From NCBI GenBank assembly GCA_002333145.1, contig DDBN01000024.1, positions 16,099-39,452 on the forward strand: a DNA stretch of 23,354 nt. Direction: 5' to 3'. Each line of letters opens with the position of its first letter. Positions within the stretch are counted from its first letter, which is position 1. Both the position numbers and the translations under genes were made by a program. The stretch is from Moraxellaceae bacterium UBA2031 (GTDB lineage Bacteria > Pseudomonadota > Gammaproteobacteria > Pseudomonadales > Moraxellaceae). The notes beneath the pieces are model-generated. The model made no database searches, was not told where the DNA came from, and saw only the letters and a list, made by a program, of their open reading frames with translations. This document shows, in pieces, positions 23,111-23,354 of this stretch.

Positions 23111-23354
23111 TCAGATGACAGGATCAGAAAGGGGGTGCAGGGCTTGAACTGCAAGGGTGATAGCCGTATTAATCGGTGTTGCAATGCTGTGGCGTAAAGC
23201 CATATTCACAACATAGCCATTCATGAAATCAATTTCGGTGTGTCGTCCCGCTATGACGTCAGCGAGCATGGAAGAGGTATTTGCCGATGTTTGCCGAGCG
23301 ACCTGACAGGCCACTTTAAACAGGGCTTCTCCGTCGGTACTTAGGCCCTCAGCT
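23111..23354 (-). CDS. panE: 2-dehydropantoate 2-reductase, C-terminal part (cut by window edge)
   Basis: Only the last 80 or so residues are visible; the frame is open through the right edge, so the gene starts outside. The enzyme reduces ketopantoate to pantoate with NADPH on the route to pantothenate and CoA. The visible part is the helical C-terminal domain, with the family motif TSANTSSMLADVIAGRHTEI followed by DFMNGYVV and a TPINTAITLAVQAL end. An internal GTG at 23314 should not be taken as the start. The gene ends 20 bases before the promoter of the riboswitch transcript and on the same strand, so read-through into btuB is possible. Confidence 0.9.
   Translation of the reverse strand, partial: AEGLSTDGEALFKVACQVARQTSANTSSMLADVIAGRHTEIDFMNGYVVNMALRHSIATPINTAITLAVQALHPLSDPVI

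Noticed and set aside
23111..23314. A complete 67-residue small protein starting at the GTG at 23314
   Set aside because: The frame is open through the window edge, and the residues before the GTG continue the PanE C-terminal pattern, so it is a truncated panE.
1..23354. CRISPR arrays, insertion sequences, prophage or tRNA genes
   Set aside because: No regularly spaced repeats, transposase or integrase motifs, or tRNA cloverleaf sequences were seen on either strand by eye.

Overview
This window reads as chromosomal core DNA of a gammaproteobacterium, most likely in or near the order Pseudomonadales. That placement rests on gene order recalled from Pseudomonas (rnt-pyrC beside argG; nadC - DUF1631 gene - ampD - ampE) and on protein character. 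No 16S or marker search was possible, so genus is not claimed. There are no rRNA or tRNA genes, CRISPR arrays, transposases or phage genes.

Layout. (1) 75-2625, plus strand: an outer-membrane porin, a secreted FMN-binding protein with a flavinylation motif, and a small two-helix PepSY-type membrane protein. Together they look like an envelope flavin/heme redox module. (2) 2640-4324, minus strand: pyrC (dihydroorotase) overlapping rnt (RNase T) by 4 bp. (3) 4587-7168, plus: a membrane diguanylate cyclase with a CRP/Vfr-like site just upstream, then argG and a strong terminator. (4) 7292-7975: a TetR-family regulator. (5) 8054-9870: a tightly packed unit of a DUF6968-like protein, a DUF1653 protein, glyoxalase I (gloA) and a TfpX/TfpZ-type type IV pilin accessory protein. 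(6) 9871-10722, minus: nadC, ending flush against the pilin accessory gene. (7) 10878-15553, plus: a large DUF1631 protein, ampD, ampE and a BtuF-like vitamin B12-binding protein, apparently one operon. (8) 15689-20035, plus: aceE-aceF, the E1 and E2 subunits of pyruvate dehydrogenase, with their own promoter and a strong bidirectional terminator. (9) 20096-23055, minus: a complete cobalamin riboswitch with a promoter, a BtuB-like TonB-dependent receptor and a PduO-type cobalamin adenosyltransferase. (10) 23111-23354, minus: the 3' end of panE, cut by the window edge.

How the genes work together. Vitamin B12 salvage is the clearest theme: BtuB (outer membrane), BtuF (periplasm) and the adenosyltransferase (cytoplasm) are all present, with the first and last under the riboswitch. 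BtuF sits instead behind the peptidoglycan-recycling pair ampDE; btuC and btuD are not in the window. The rest is central metabolism (pyrimidine, arginine, NAD, pantothenate, acetyl-CoA).

The least explained items are the porin/flavoprotein/PepSY trio, the lone pilin accessory gene standing where Pseudomonas aeruginosa carries its pilA locus beside nadC, the DUF6968-DUF1653-gloA cluster, and the candidate cAMP-receptor site in front of the diguanylate cyclase. I did not find a wholly new system that the sequence alone can prove; the trio is the best candidate for follow-up.
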